From Blautia hansenii (GTDB taxonomy: Bacteria > Bacillota > Clostridia > Lachnospirales > Lachnospiraceae): DNA of 64,000 bases. Positions 24,887 through 33,590 of this stretch are shown one piece after another. The stretch lies in contig NZ_JAAITA010000005.1 of the NCBI RefSeq assembly GCF_013304445.1, positions 1 to 64,000 on the forward strand, written 5' to 3'. The notes under the pieces are model-generated. The model ran no database searches, had not been told where the DNA came from, and was given only the letters and a program-made list of their open reading frames with translations. Positions within the stretch are counted from its first letter, which is position 1, and the number at the start of each line of letters is the position of its first letter. Made by a program: the position numbers and the translations under genes.

Positions 24887-26146
24887 TTATAATTCGGAAT
24901 CGTTGTATACTTCTTCTATAATAGAATATCCTTCTTTTTCCAGCTGCTCTTTCTGGAATTTCTTATTCTTCTTTGCATAGACAATATTCACGCTCTGTCC
25001 GGCAGCACGCTCTTCTCCGGCTTTTTTCATCACTGCCAGAATCTTGTCAGAGGACAGCTTTTTGTCCAGAAGGTAAACCTTCTTCTCTTTTGTTCCCGGA
25101 ACTTTAAAGCCTTTCTCCATCAGCAGCATAACAATACGCTCAAATCCAATGGAAAATCCCGTTGCCGGTGTTGGTGTTCCTGTGAACTTGCCAATCATCT
25201 CATCGTAACGGCCGCCGCCGCCTACGCTGCCTGCAAAACCGTCAATGGAAATTTCAAAAATCGGTCCGGTATAATAGGACATACCGCGTACCAGCGTGGG
25301 GTCGAATTCCAGATTAAAGTTGGCTGTCTTAGCCTGCATGACACTCTCGATAATCGTGGTCAAATCCTCTGCCACCTTCGGATCTAAAAATCCTTCCAGC
25401 TTTTCCTTGCAGTAAGCCACACCGTCAACGCCGGCACCCATAGCCTTGAACAAATCCATATATTTTTCTACGCCTGCCTGGTCAAAACCGGATTCCACCA
25501 GCTCTGCTGCCACGCCGTCCATGCCGATTTTATCCATTTTATCCAGAATGATAAATACCTGGGTAAAGGATTCCTCCGGAAAACCGCTGTAAGCTGCCAT
25601 GGCCTTTAAAATTCTTCTGTCGTTGATACGAATGGTAAAGCTGTCGAAATCCAGCTTTCCTACCAAAGTGGAAGTTGCCAGAATAACATCAATTTCAGCC
25701 AGGAAAGTCGGCTCGCCCAGAATATCAATATCACACTGCATAAACTGACGGAAACGGCCTCTCTGAGGACGGTCTGCACGGAATACATTTCCGATGTGCA
25801 GAGCCTTGAATGGCTGCGGCAGTTCATTGGCATTGTTGGAATAGAAACGGCACAGTGGAACGGTAAGGTCATAGCGCAGACCACTGTCCACCAAATCATT
25901 TTCTTCCTTGGCCTCACTGATTTTCAGCTTTTCTCCTCTTTTCAGAATACGGAAAATCAGTTTTTCATTGTCCCCGCCCTGCTTACTGGTCAGATTCTCA
26001 ATGTGTTCTACGCAGGGTGCTTCCATGGAGGTAAAACCAAACTGTTTGTAAGTTTCCTTAATCAGTCCGATAACATAATCGCGGATTTCCATTTCCTGAG
26101 GTAAAATATCTTTCATTCCTGTTACTGGTTTTTTCTTTAACTGCAT
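24887..26146 (-). CDS. hisS: Histidyl-tRNA synthetase
   Basis: A 419-residue class II synthetase. It begins KKPVTGMKDILPQEM, and has motif 2 (ALHIGNVFRADRPQRGRFRQFMQCDIDI), the histidine-specific segments LVRGMSYYTGPIFEI and GGGGRYD, motif 3 (GFSIGFERIVMLL), and a C-terminal anticodon-binding domain (about 325-419). GGAG lies before the ATG. It sits between an HD-GYP gene and aspS in the leftward operon. Confidence 0.97.
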   Translation of the reverse strand: MQLKKKPVTGMKDILPQEMEIRDYVIGLIKETYKQFGFTSMEAPCVEHIENLTSKQGGDNEKLIFRILKRGEKLKISEAKEENDLVDSGLRYDLTVPLCRFYSNNANELPQPFKALHIGNVFRADRPQRGRFRQFMQCDIDILGEPTFLAEIDVILATSTLVGKLDFDSFTIRINDRRILKAMAAYSGFPEESFTQVFIILDKMDKIGMDGVAAELVESGFDQAGVEKYMDLFKAMGAGVDGVAYCKEKLEGFLDPKVAEDLTTIIESVMQAKTANFNLEFDPTLVRGMSYYTGPIFEISIDGFAGSVGGGGRYDEMIGKFTGTPTPATGFSIGFERIVMLLMEKGFKVPGTKEKKVYLLDKKLSSDKILAVMKKAGEERAAGQSVNIVYAKKNKKFQKEQLEKEGYSIIEEVYNDSEL

Positions 26147-26164
26147 CTCTTTTTCTCCTCTCTT

Positions 26165-26695
26165 TTATGATTCATGGACGACTCTCTGAAATGCAAGAAA
26201 TATCTGCATATCAAAATTTTTCACTTCATCTATCATCATCCTGACAGCCGTCTGGCTGTCAAAGGCGTCCCGGTAAGGGCGTTTCTCCGTAAGGGCTGCA
26301 TAAGTGTCGCATACCCGCAGAATCCGGCTTCCCAAAGGGATTTCCTCTCCCCGCAGATTTTCCGGATAACCGCTGCCGTCAAAATTCTCATGGTGGTAAT
26401 AAACTGCTTCCAGAACAAAGGAAGAATATCCTTTGTTTTTCAGTGCTTCATATCCCAGCTGGGTATGTCTGCGGACATATTTGATTTCTTCAATTACCAG
26501 GGGATTTTTATCTCCGGACACATACCGGGAAAGCCGCAGCTTTCCGATGTCATGAAGCATGCCTGCCACAGCCAGTTCATAGCACACATCTTCTGCAAGG
26601 CTCATCTGCCTTCCCGTCTTATAAGCCAGATTGCTGACCTGTATCCCATGATTGATTTCTGTCTCCAGGTCATAGCGGATAATCTTTTCACTCAT
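26165..26695 (-). CDS. Stand-alone HD-GYP-like phosphohydrolase
   Basis: A 176-residue metal-dependent phosphohydrolase comprising only the catalytic domain. It has the metal-binding HD in AGMLHDIGKLRLS, the downstream YYHHENFDGSGYPENLRG typical of HD-GYP proteins, and ILRVCDTYAALTEKRPYR. HD-GYP enzymes hydrolyse c-di-GMP or related nucleotides. The start is chosen at 26695, where ATGA overlaps the hemZ stop; an ATG three codons earlier is possible. There is no sensory domain. Its position between hemZ and hisS, downstream of relA, is not universal in this otherwise conserved operon. Confidence 0.85.
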   Translation of the reverse strand: MSEKIIRYDLETEINHGIQVSNLAYKTGRQMSLAEDVCYELAVAGMLHDIGKLRLSRYVSGDKNPLVIEEIKYVRRHTQLGYEALKNKGYSSFVLEAVYYHHENFDGSGYPENLRGEEIPLGSRILRVCDTYAALTEKRPYRDAFDSQTAVRMMIDEVKNFDMQIFLAFQRVVHES

Positions 26696-28149
26696 TTCAG
26701 CCATGTCTCGATTCCGACTCTTTTCCGTTCTATCATTTCATCGATGCGGCTGATGTAGCCTGCCACATCTTTTACATTTTCCGTCCGTTCAATACGCGCT
26801 CCGTGCTGGAATACATATTTGGTAGACGCACCGGCACCGGCCGCCAGAATCGATTGTTTCTCCTCCATTATAAGTATATTGTAAATTCCGGCTTTGTCAA
26901 CTTTTGCATAGCCGGTATTTTCCAGATTTCCGCACATATTTTTCTGACGGTACAGATAATAGGGAGACATCTCACAGGATCTGGCGTATTCCATAGTCAT
27001 ATCCATGATTTCCTGATTGTTCTCCAGTCCCATTTCCCGGTACTGCTCCTGAAACAGCTTCAGCCGTGCCGCTCGTTTTACTGCCAGTGAATGGACGGTA
27101 AGACTGTCCGGATTCAGCTTTTTCACTTCTTCCAGTGTATGCCGTACGTCTTCCTTCTGTTCTCCCGGAAGACCGACAATTAAATCCATATTGATGTTAT
27201 CAAATCCACATTCCCTCGCCAAAGCGAAGGCGTGTCGCGTATCCTCCACCGTATGCTTTCTTCCGATAATATCCAAAGTCACCTGGTTCATGGTCTGGGG
27301 ATTTACGGAAATTCTGGTGATGGGAAACTTCCGGATGGCCTCCAGTTTCTCTCTGGTAATGCTGTCCGGACGCCCGGCTTCAATGGTGTATTCTTTTACC
27401 TGATGTACCGGAAATTTTGCCTGAATATGTCCGAGCAGCCTGGTCAGCTGATAAGGCTCTAAGGTTGTTGGCGTTCCTCCTCCGATATAAATGGTATCCA
27501 GCACTCTGTCCTTCATGGCTTCGGCAATAAAGTCCAACTCTTTCAAAAGAGCATCCAGATAACTGTCTACTTTTTCCCGCCATCGCTCTAATGGAGAGGA
27601 ACTGAAAGAACAGTACAGGCAGATACTGGGGCAGAAAGGAATCCCCACATACAGACTGTAGCCCTTTTCATAGTCAATATCCTTCAAAATATCACGTTCC
27701 CGATTGGCAATGGCAATGGCCAGCGCTGTCTTTTCGTTGCTGGTAAAATAGGTATTTCTCATATATTCTGCGGTCTGTGCATTGCTCATACCGGACTCTA
27801 TCAGCCCCATAGCAATCTTCGTGGGACGGATTCCTGTCAGATTTCCCCAGGGAAGCGCCTGTCCCGTTTCCTGCACCAACAGCTTATAGAGCACCTGTTT
27901 TAATTTATTTTTTCTTGTTTTTCTGTCTTCTGTTTCATCGTAAGGCAAAAAATCTTCCTGCTCTTTTCCGGCAAACTTCAGACGGATTTTCACCTTTTCT
28001 CCATATTCTATGGAAATCAGCCTGTCATATGCCCTGGTTTCCTCCTCCGCGGTACAATACATCTCTATGTCTTCCTGGGGATAAAAGGCCTTCACCAGGG
28101 TATAGGCATCATATTCAAATTCTCTTTGATTAAACGCAATTCCAATCAT
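26692..28149 (-). CDS. hemZ: HemZ-like radical SAM coproporphyrinogen dehydrogenase family protein
   Basis: A 485-residue radical SAM protein of the HemZ group: an N-terminal domain (about 1-160), the [4Fe-4S] cluster motif CPSICLYC in VGIPFCPSICLYCSFSS, the SAM-binding IYIGGGTPTTL, and a HemN_C-like C-terminus. HemZ proteins resemble oxygen-independent coproporphyrinogen III oxidase, but many related Firmicute proteins lack demonstrated activity, and no other heme genes are nearby. It is cotranscribed between an MBL-fold hydrolase and an HD-GYP gene. Confidence 0.88.
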   Translation of the reverse strand: MIGIAFNQREFEYDAYTLVKAFYPQEDIEMYCTAEEETRAYDRLISIEYGEKVKIRLKFAGKEQEDFLPYDETEDRKTRKNKLKQVLYKLLVQETGQALPWGNLTGIRPTKIAMGLIESGMSNAQTAEYMRNTYFTSNEKTALAIAIANRERDILKDIDYEKGYSLYVGIPFCPSICLYCSFSSSPLERWREKVDSYLDALLKELDFIAEAMKDRVLDTIYIGGGTPTTLEPYQLTRLLGHIQAKFPVHQVKEYTIEAGRPDSITREKLEAIRKFPITRISVNPQTMNQVTLDIIGRKHTVEDTRHAFALARECGFDNINMDLIVGLPGEQKEDVRHTLEEVKKLNPDSLTVHSLAVKRAARLKLFQEQYREMGLENNQEIMDMTMEYARSCEMSPYYLYRQKNMCGNLENTGYAKVDKAGIYNILIMEEKQSILAAGAGASTKYVFQHGARIERTENVKDVAGYISRIDEMIERKRVGIETWLK

Positions 28150-28176
28150 ATACGTTGGTCTCTTTCTCTCTATTTT

Positions 28177-28809
28177 CTACAGATAAGGATTATTCTTTCT
28201 CTCAAATTCTGCATCTGTAGCTTCTCCGTGTCCCGGATAAATTTCTGTGCTGCCCGGAAGAAGATGAAGCAGACGGTTTAAACTCTGCCGCATGCTGCTC
28301 ATACTGCCTCCCGGCAAATCGGTTCTGCCGCAGCTTCCGCAAAAAACAGTATCACCGCTAAGACAGACACCCTCGTCTTCTATCCAGTAACAGCAGGAAC
28401 CCGGTGTATGTCCCGGAGTCAGCAGCATTTTTACAGAAAAGCCGCCTGCCTCAAAAACAGCGCTGTCCTCCAGGTACACATCCGCCTTTACCGTATACGG
28501 CACGCCTGACCAGTCTGCAGACAGATTGCTGTATGTATCTGCCAACAGCCCTTCCTCTGCCTTCGCTGCATAAACCGGAATTCCGTAATGCTCTCTCAGT
28601 TCATTGGCTGCACAGATATGGTCATAATGACCATGGGTAAGCAATATGGCCGCTGGCTTTCCCTGCAGTTTTTCCAGCGCATAAATAATTCTCTCCGCTT
28701 CGGCTCCCGGGTCTGCAATAACAAGTTCCCCTGTTTCTTTATGTTTCAGAAAATAACAGTTGGTCTGTACCGGTCCAACCACGATTCCTCTCAATATCAG
28801 ATTCTTCAT
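28177..28809 (-). CDS. Metallo-beta-lactamase-fold hydrolase (glyoxalase II-like)
   Basis: A 210-residue cytosolic MBL-fold protein. It has the metal-binding THGHYDH (HxHxDH), a second histidine in LTPGHTPGSCCYW, aspartate in CLSGDTVFCGSCGRTDL, and histidine in YPGHGEAT. It resembles YcbL/glyoxalase II thioester hydrolases. The ATG at 28809 follows AAGGAG and lies 10 nt after the relA stop, so a longer start overlapping relA is rejected. Its place after relA is conserved in many Clostridia. Substrate unknown. Confidence 0.9.
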   Translation of the reverse strand: MKNLILRGIVVGPVQTNCYFLKHKETGELVIADPGAEAERIIYALEKLQGKPAAILLTHGHYDHICAANELREHYGIPVYAAKAEEGLLADTYSNLSADWSGVPYTVKADVYLEDSAVFEAGGFSVKMLLTPGHTPGSCCYWIEDEGVCLSGDTVFCGSCGRTDLPGGSMSSMRQSLNRLLHLLPGSTEIYPGHGEATDAEFERKNNPYL

Positions 28810-28819
28810 ACAAAACTCC

Positions 28820-31129
28820 TTAACCGGCAGTACGCTCAATATCCTTAACGCTGTCTATCTGCCTGATTTTCTCAATCAGACTGTTCAGCTCTTCCTTGCT
28901 TTTGACTTCAAAACAAATATTAATCGTTGCCACTCCCTGTTTGCTGGTTCTGGTATTCAGCGCCGAAATATCAATTTTCCGCTCTGTAAAAATCTTGGAA
29001 ATATCCACAATCAATCCGGTGCGGTTATAGGCAAACACATTTAAATCTGCCATGTAACGCTCTTCCGTCTCTTGTTCCGGCACCTGCCATTCCGCATCAA
29101 TCAGACGGTTCCTATCCTCTGCAGACATATTCATCACATTGATACAATCGGTTCGGTGAATGGTTACCCCACGGCCTCTGGTTACATATCCCACAATTTC
29201 ATCTCCCGGAATGGGGTTGCAGCATTTGGAAAACCGCACAGCCACATCGTGAATACCTTTTACCACAATACCGCCTTTGGCCTTTCCGATATGCAGCTTC
29301 TCTTTATGCTCTGCCGTAGCCTCCAGCACCTTTTCGTCTGTCAGCTCTGCCTTATGATCCTTATTATAGACTTCCAGCAGCTTGTTGATAATCTGACCTT
29401 CCTTTAAGCCTCCATGACCTAATGCTGCCAGCACAGAATCCCAGTCTCTGAAACCGTATTTCTTCATAACCGCTTCCTGGTATTTGGGTTTTTGAATTTC
29501 CCCCAGAGCAACTGCTTTTACTTTTGCGTACTGTATCAGCATTTCCTTGCCCTTCAGGATATTATCTTCTTTTAATTCCTGCTTGAACCACTGGTTAATC
29601 TTATTCTTGGCCTGGGTGCTTTTTACTACTTTCAGCCAGTCCCGGCTGGGGCCTTTGGAATTCTGGGAAGTGATAACTTCCACCCGGTCTCCGTTCTTAA
29701 TCACATATTCAATGGGTACCAGTTTGCCGTTCACTCTCGCCCCTACCATCTTATTGCCCACTGCGCTGTGTACACTATAGGCAAAGTCAATAGGCGTAGA
29801 GCCGTTTGGCAGAGTCTTTACATCCCCTGCAGGGGTGAAGCAATACACACTTTCGGAAAATAAGTCCAAATCACTCTTTAGCAGACTTAAAAACTCCTTA
29901 TTGTCAGACATATCTCTCTGCCATTCCAGAATCTGCCGAAGCCAGCTCATTTTTTCTTCTTCCGACTGTGTAACACTGACTTTTCCGTTATTGGAAACCT
30001 CTTTATATTTCCAGTGGGCCGCGATACCGTATTCTGCAGTCCGGTGCATTTCAAAGGTCCGAATTTGAATCTCAAAAGGCTGTCCCGTAGGACCGATAAG
30101 TGTGGTATGCAAAGACTGGTACATATTGGGCTTCGGCATGGCAATATAGTCTTTAAACCGGCCGGGAATAGGCTTATACATTTCATGGATAAGCCCCAGC
30201 GCTGCATAACAGTCCCTCACCGTGTCCACAATAATGCGGACCGCAAACAAATCGTATATCTGGTCCAGGGTTTTATCCTGATTCACCATCTTCTTATAAA
30301 TACTGAAAAAATGTTTGATTCTGCCATCTATCTGCGCATGAATACCCGCGTGGTCAATATGGCTGCGTACATCGCCCACAATCTGGTCAATAAAAGCCTG
30401 CCGTTCGCTCTTCTTCAGATTGATTTTTTCCACCAGTTCATAATAGACTTCCGGGTGCAGGTATTTTAAAGACAAATCATCCAGTTCGATTTTCACCTTG
30501 GAAATACCCAGCCGCTGAGCAATGGGTGCATAGATATCCATGGTCTCTCTGGCTTTTTCCTTCTGCTTATGAGGCGGCATATATTTCAACGTCCGCATAT
30601 TGTGCAGACGGTCTGCCAGCTTAATCAGGATAACGCGGATATCCTTTGCCATGGCTAAAAACATCTTACGCAGATTTTCCGCCTGTACTTCCACCTTATC
30701 TGCTGAATAATTCAACTGTCCCAGTTTTGTAACGCCATCCACCAGAAGTTCCACCTCTGCACTGAATTCTTCTCGTATCTGCTCAGAAGTCATAACCGTA
30801 TCTTCTACTACATCGTGGAGAAGGCCCGCCACAATGGTTTCTTTATCCAGTTCCAAATCTGCCAGGATAATTCCCACACAGAGCGGATGAATGATATAAG
30901 GTTCTCCGGATTTACGCACCTGTCCTGTATGGGCATTATTGGCAATGTTAAAGGCTTTTTCTATCATGGAAATGTCCGTAGACGGATGGTATTTCCTGAC
31001 ACTGGAAATCAGTTCTTTATACAGAACCTCCGGACTGGTAAAATCCTCCATTGTCTTTACATTGGCGTCTGCCTGTCTGATTTTTTCTACTTCCTCTTCT
31101 CCCAGGGTGGACTCTCTTTTCTCTTCCAT
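28820..31129 (-). CDS. relA: RelA/SpoT bifunctional (p)ppGpp synthetase/hydrolase
   Basis: A 769-residue long RSH enzyme controlling the stringent response. Domains in order: hydrolase HD domain (about 50-200, with LLHDVVEDTVMT), synthetase domain (about 240-370, with RIIVDTVRDCYAALGLIH and FKDYIAMPKPNMYQSLHTT), TGS (about 405-470), helical region and conserved-cysteine domain (RFSKCCNPIPGDEIVG), and a C-terminal ACT domain (about 690-769). Both catalytic halves look intact. The frame opens with GTG at 31132, but ATG 31129 lies better behind GAGAGG. It is between apt and the MBL-fold gene in the conserved operon. Confidence 0.96.
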   Translation of the reverse strand: MEEKRESTLGEEEVEKIRQADANVKTMEDFTSPEVLYKELISSVRKYHPSTDISMIEKAFNIANNAHTGQVRKSGEPYIIHPLCVGIILADLELDKETIVAGLLHDVVEDTVMTSEQIREEFSAEVELLVDGVTKLGQLNYSADKVEVQAENLRKMFLAMAKDIRVILIKLADRLHNMRTLKYMPPHKQKEKARETMDIYAPIAQRLGISKVKIELDDLSLKYLHPEVYYELVEKINLKKSERQAFIDQIVGDVRSHIDHAGIHAQIDGRIKHFFSIYKKMVNQDKTLDQIYDLFAVRIIVDTVRDCYAALGLIHEMYKPIPGRFKDYIAMPKPNMYQSLHTTLIGPTGQPFEIQIRTFEMHRTAEYGIAAHWKYKEVSNNGKVSVTQSEEEKMSWLRQILEWQRDMSDNKEFLSLLKSDLDLFSESVYCFTPAGDVKTLPNGSTPIDFAYSVHSAVGNKMVGARVNGKLVPIEYVIKNGDRVEVITSQNSKGPSRDWLKVVKSTQAKNKINQWFKQELKEDNILKGKEMLIQYAKVKAVALGEIQKPKYQEAVMKKYGFRDWDSVLAALGHGGLKEGQIINKLLEVYNKDHKAELTDEKVLEATAEHKEKLHIGKAKGGIVVKGIHDVAVRFSKCCNPIPGDEIVGYVTRGRGVTIHRTDCINVMNMSAEDRNRLIDAEWQVPEQETEERYMADLNVFAYNRTGLIVDISKIFTERKIDISALNTRTSKQGVATINICFEVKSKEELNSLIEKIRQIDSVKDIERTAG

Positions 31130-31163
31130 CACGCAACCATCACCTCTCGTTCATCACCTGATT

Positions 31164-31703
31164 TTATTTTCCTTCATAACGAATAACTGATGCAACATTA
31201 TATTTGCTCAGACGTTCTCTTCCCTTTAATCCTGCCAGTTCCATAAGGAAGACAATTTTCACAACTTCGCCGCCCAGTTCTTCTACCATATGCGCTGCTG
31301 CTTCAATGGTCCCGCCTGTGGCAATCAAATCATCTACAATGGCTACCTTCTGTCCCGGTTTGATGGAATCCTTATGCATCTCCACCACGGCGCTGCCGTA
31401 TTCCAGTTCATAACTCTGCTCAATCGTTTCACAGGGCAGTTTTCCTTTCTTCCGAACCAGCACCAGAGGCTTATGTAAATTATACGCAATGGGTGCTCCA
31501 AAAATAAATCCTCTGGACTCCGTTCCCACAATGACATCCACTTTGCTGCCCTCCAGCAGCTTCTGCATGGAATCCACAGCCAGAGCAAAACCGTCTGCGT
31601 CCTGCAAAATACTGGTAACATCCCGGAATATCACACCTTCCTCCGGAAAATCCGGAATACTTCTTACATACTCTTCTATTTTCTTTTCTTTACAATTTTC
31701 CAT
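31164..31703 (-). CDS. apt: Adenine phosphoribosyltransferase
   Basis: A 179-residue purine salvage enzyme making AMP from adenine and PRPP. It begins with the typical IPDFPEEGVIFRDVT, has the adenine-binding ESRGFIFGAPIAY, and the PRPP-binding motif KVAIVDDLIATGGT. AGGGAG precedes the ATG. It lies between recJ and relA, an arrangement conserved across Firmicutes that links purine salvage to ppGpp metabolism. Confidence 0.97.
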   Translation of the reverse strand: MENCKEKKIEEYVRSIPDFPEEGVIFRDVTSILQDADGFALAVDSMQKLLEGSKVDVIVGTESRGFIFGAPIAYNLHKPLVLVRKKGKLPCETIEQSYELEYGSAVVEMHKDSIKPGQKVAIVDDLIATGGTIEAAAHMVEELGGEVVKIVFLMELAGLKGRERLSKYNVASVIRYEGK

Positions 31704-31798
31704 GTTCTCTCCCTGCCCTTTATATCGAATCCTGTCATATATCAGATTTTTATGTGGTTTAGTATATCATCTTTTTCTGGCAGAATCAAATTTTATTT

Positions 31799-33514
31799 TT
31801 ACCGAATATTCTGAATCACCATTTCTATACTTTCCCGTCCCCGAAATACATTCACAGACGGATAATAAATCACATCCCAGCACTCTTTTTCCCGGAGTTT
31901 TTCCAGAAAGTCATCCCCATCGCCAAACCAGATACACTCTGCTGTAAATCCAAATTCGTCTTTCCCCTGCATCTTTACCACATTTCTGTTTTTCCCGAAT
32001 ACTCTGCAATCTGCAAAACGCAGCTTCTTCTGTGCGAACACCGGCTTTGTATTGCCTTTTCCAAAAGGCTCCAGCTGGGAAAGCTGACGAATCAGAGGAA
32101 TCGTCACATAAGACATGGGCATAGGCACGTCAATGACAATTTTTTCTATCATATCCTCCTGGGTCAGCACACAGTTTTCATTTAATTTTCTGCGAAAGGC
32201 TTCCACATTCTCTTCCGGCAGGGAAAGGCCTGCAGCCATAGGGTGTCCTCCGAATTTTGTCAGCAGTTCTTTACACTTTACCATTTCCTGAAACATGTGA
32301 TACGCTTCAATGGAACGCCCGGAGCCTTTCACCCCCTCTTCCGCCCGTGTTAGTACAAATACCGGCCGTGTGTATCTCTCCCGGATTCTCCCGGCAATAA
32401 TCCCGGCCAGGCTTTCATGACAATCCGGCAGATAGATAACCAGCACCCGGTCATAAAGCAAATCCGTAGTTTCCACCAGTTCCACTGCCTGTTCAACCCC
32501 TTTTGCCGTCATATCCTTCCGGCTGTCGTTGAGATTCTTCAAATCTTCCGCCAGTACAGAGGCTTCTTTGACATCCTGAGAAAGCAGAAGCTGCAATGCC
32601 CTTTTTGCTGTGCTCAGCCGGCCGCTGGCATTCATGCAGGGACCCAGAACAAATCCGATGTGATATGCCGTGATTTCTCTGTTTTCCAGATTATTGACCC
32701 GTATCAGAGCTTTTAAACCTTCATTTTCCGGATTCTGCAGTCTTCTGAGTCCATCCTTCACCAAAATCCTGTTTTCATCCACCAAATCCATCACATCCCC
32801 TACCGTGGCAATGGCTGCAAAAGGAATCAGTTCTTCCGCTTCTTTAAAAGGAATTCCCAGTTTTTCATAAAGGCCGCAAATGACTTTAAAAGCTACCATG
32901 CCTCCGCAGATTCCCTTAAAAGGATAACCGCAGTCCTCCTGTTTGGGATTGACAATGGCATCTGCATCCGGCAGAAACGTACGGATACTTCCGTCTTCCT
33001 GTTCTTCATAAGGTACCTCATGATGGTCCGTCACCAGCACCGTCATGCCCAGCTCTTTTGCATAGGCAATCTGCTCTATGGCGCTGATACCGTTGTCGCA
33101 GGTAATAATCGTATCTGTTCCGGCTTCCTTTGCCAAATCAATCAGTTCCCGGCTGATACCGTAGCCGTCTTTCATCCGGTCCGGTATATCCACATCCACT
33201 GCTGCCCCGGCCCGCTTCAGCCCCTTTAGAAGAATATAAGTAGAGCAAACACCATCAATATCATAATCTCCGATAATCCTGATTTTTTTCTGCTCTTTGA
33301 TTTTTTCTGTCAGGATGTCCAGAAGAGACTCCATTCCTTTCAACAGCTTCCAGGAATGAAGCTCCGTTATTTTCCCGTGCAGATACGTATCGATTTCCTC
33401 ATCGGTAATCTGTTCTCTGTTCCGGATAAGTCTGGCCACCACCGGGTCTATCCCAAATTTATTTGCAATCTGCTGAAAGTCCGCCTTCTTGGCAGACACT
33501 ACCCATTTTTCCAT
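31799..33514 (-). CDS. recJ: Single-stranded-DNA-specific exonuclease RecJ
   Basis: A 571-residue 5'-3' exonuclease of the DHH/DHHA1 family used in recombination and mismatch repair. Visible motifs: IIGDYDIDGVCSTYIL (motif I), ITCDNGISA (motif II), VTDHHEVP (DHH, motif III), GPCMNASGRL (motif IV), the DHHA1 motif KFGGHPMAAGLSLPEE, and a C-terminal OB-like domain. The frame extends 16 codons upstream, but GGAGG precedes the ATG at 33514. It is 76 nt after secDF and 95 nt before apt. Confidence 0.95.
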   Translation of the reverse strand: MEKWVVSAKKADFQQIANKFGIDPVVARLIRNREQITDEEIDTYLHGKITELHSWKLLKGMESLLDILTEKIKEQKKIRIIGDYDIDGVCSTYILLKGLKRAGAAVDVDIPDRMKDGYGISRELIDLAKEAGTDTIITCDNGISAIEQIAYAKELGMTVLVTDHHEVPYEEQEDGSIRTFLPDADAIVNPKQEDCGYPFKGICGGMVAFKVICGLYEKLGIPFKEAEELIPFAAIATVGDVMDLVDENRILVKDGLRRLQNPENEGLKALIRVNNLENREITAYHIGFVLGPCMNASGRLSTAKRALQLLLSQDVKEASVLAEDLKNLNDSRKDMTAKGVEQAVELVETTDLLYDRVLVIYLPDCHESLAGIIAGRIRERYTRPVFVLTRAEEGVKGSGRSIEAYHMFQEMVKCKELLTKFGGHPMAAGLSLPEENVEAFRRKLNENCVLTQEDMIEKIVIDVPMPMSYVTIPLIRQLSQLEPFGKGNTKPVFAQKKLRFADCRVFGKNRNVVKMQGKDEFGFTAECIWFGDGDDFLEKLREKECWDVIYYPSVNVFRGRESIEMVIQNIR

Positions 33515-33590
33515 AAATTCCTCCGCTTCTGTATTTTCTAAACAGGAAAGAGACTGCCGCATTTCCTGCAGCAGCCTCCCGTCTGAAATT

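Noticed and set aside
26150-31170. Possible T-box leaders for aspS, hisS, argS or asnB
   Set aside because: The gaps before these genes are too short, or lack the T-box sequence and specifier-loop hairpin; the synthetase genes sit inside longer operons.
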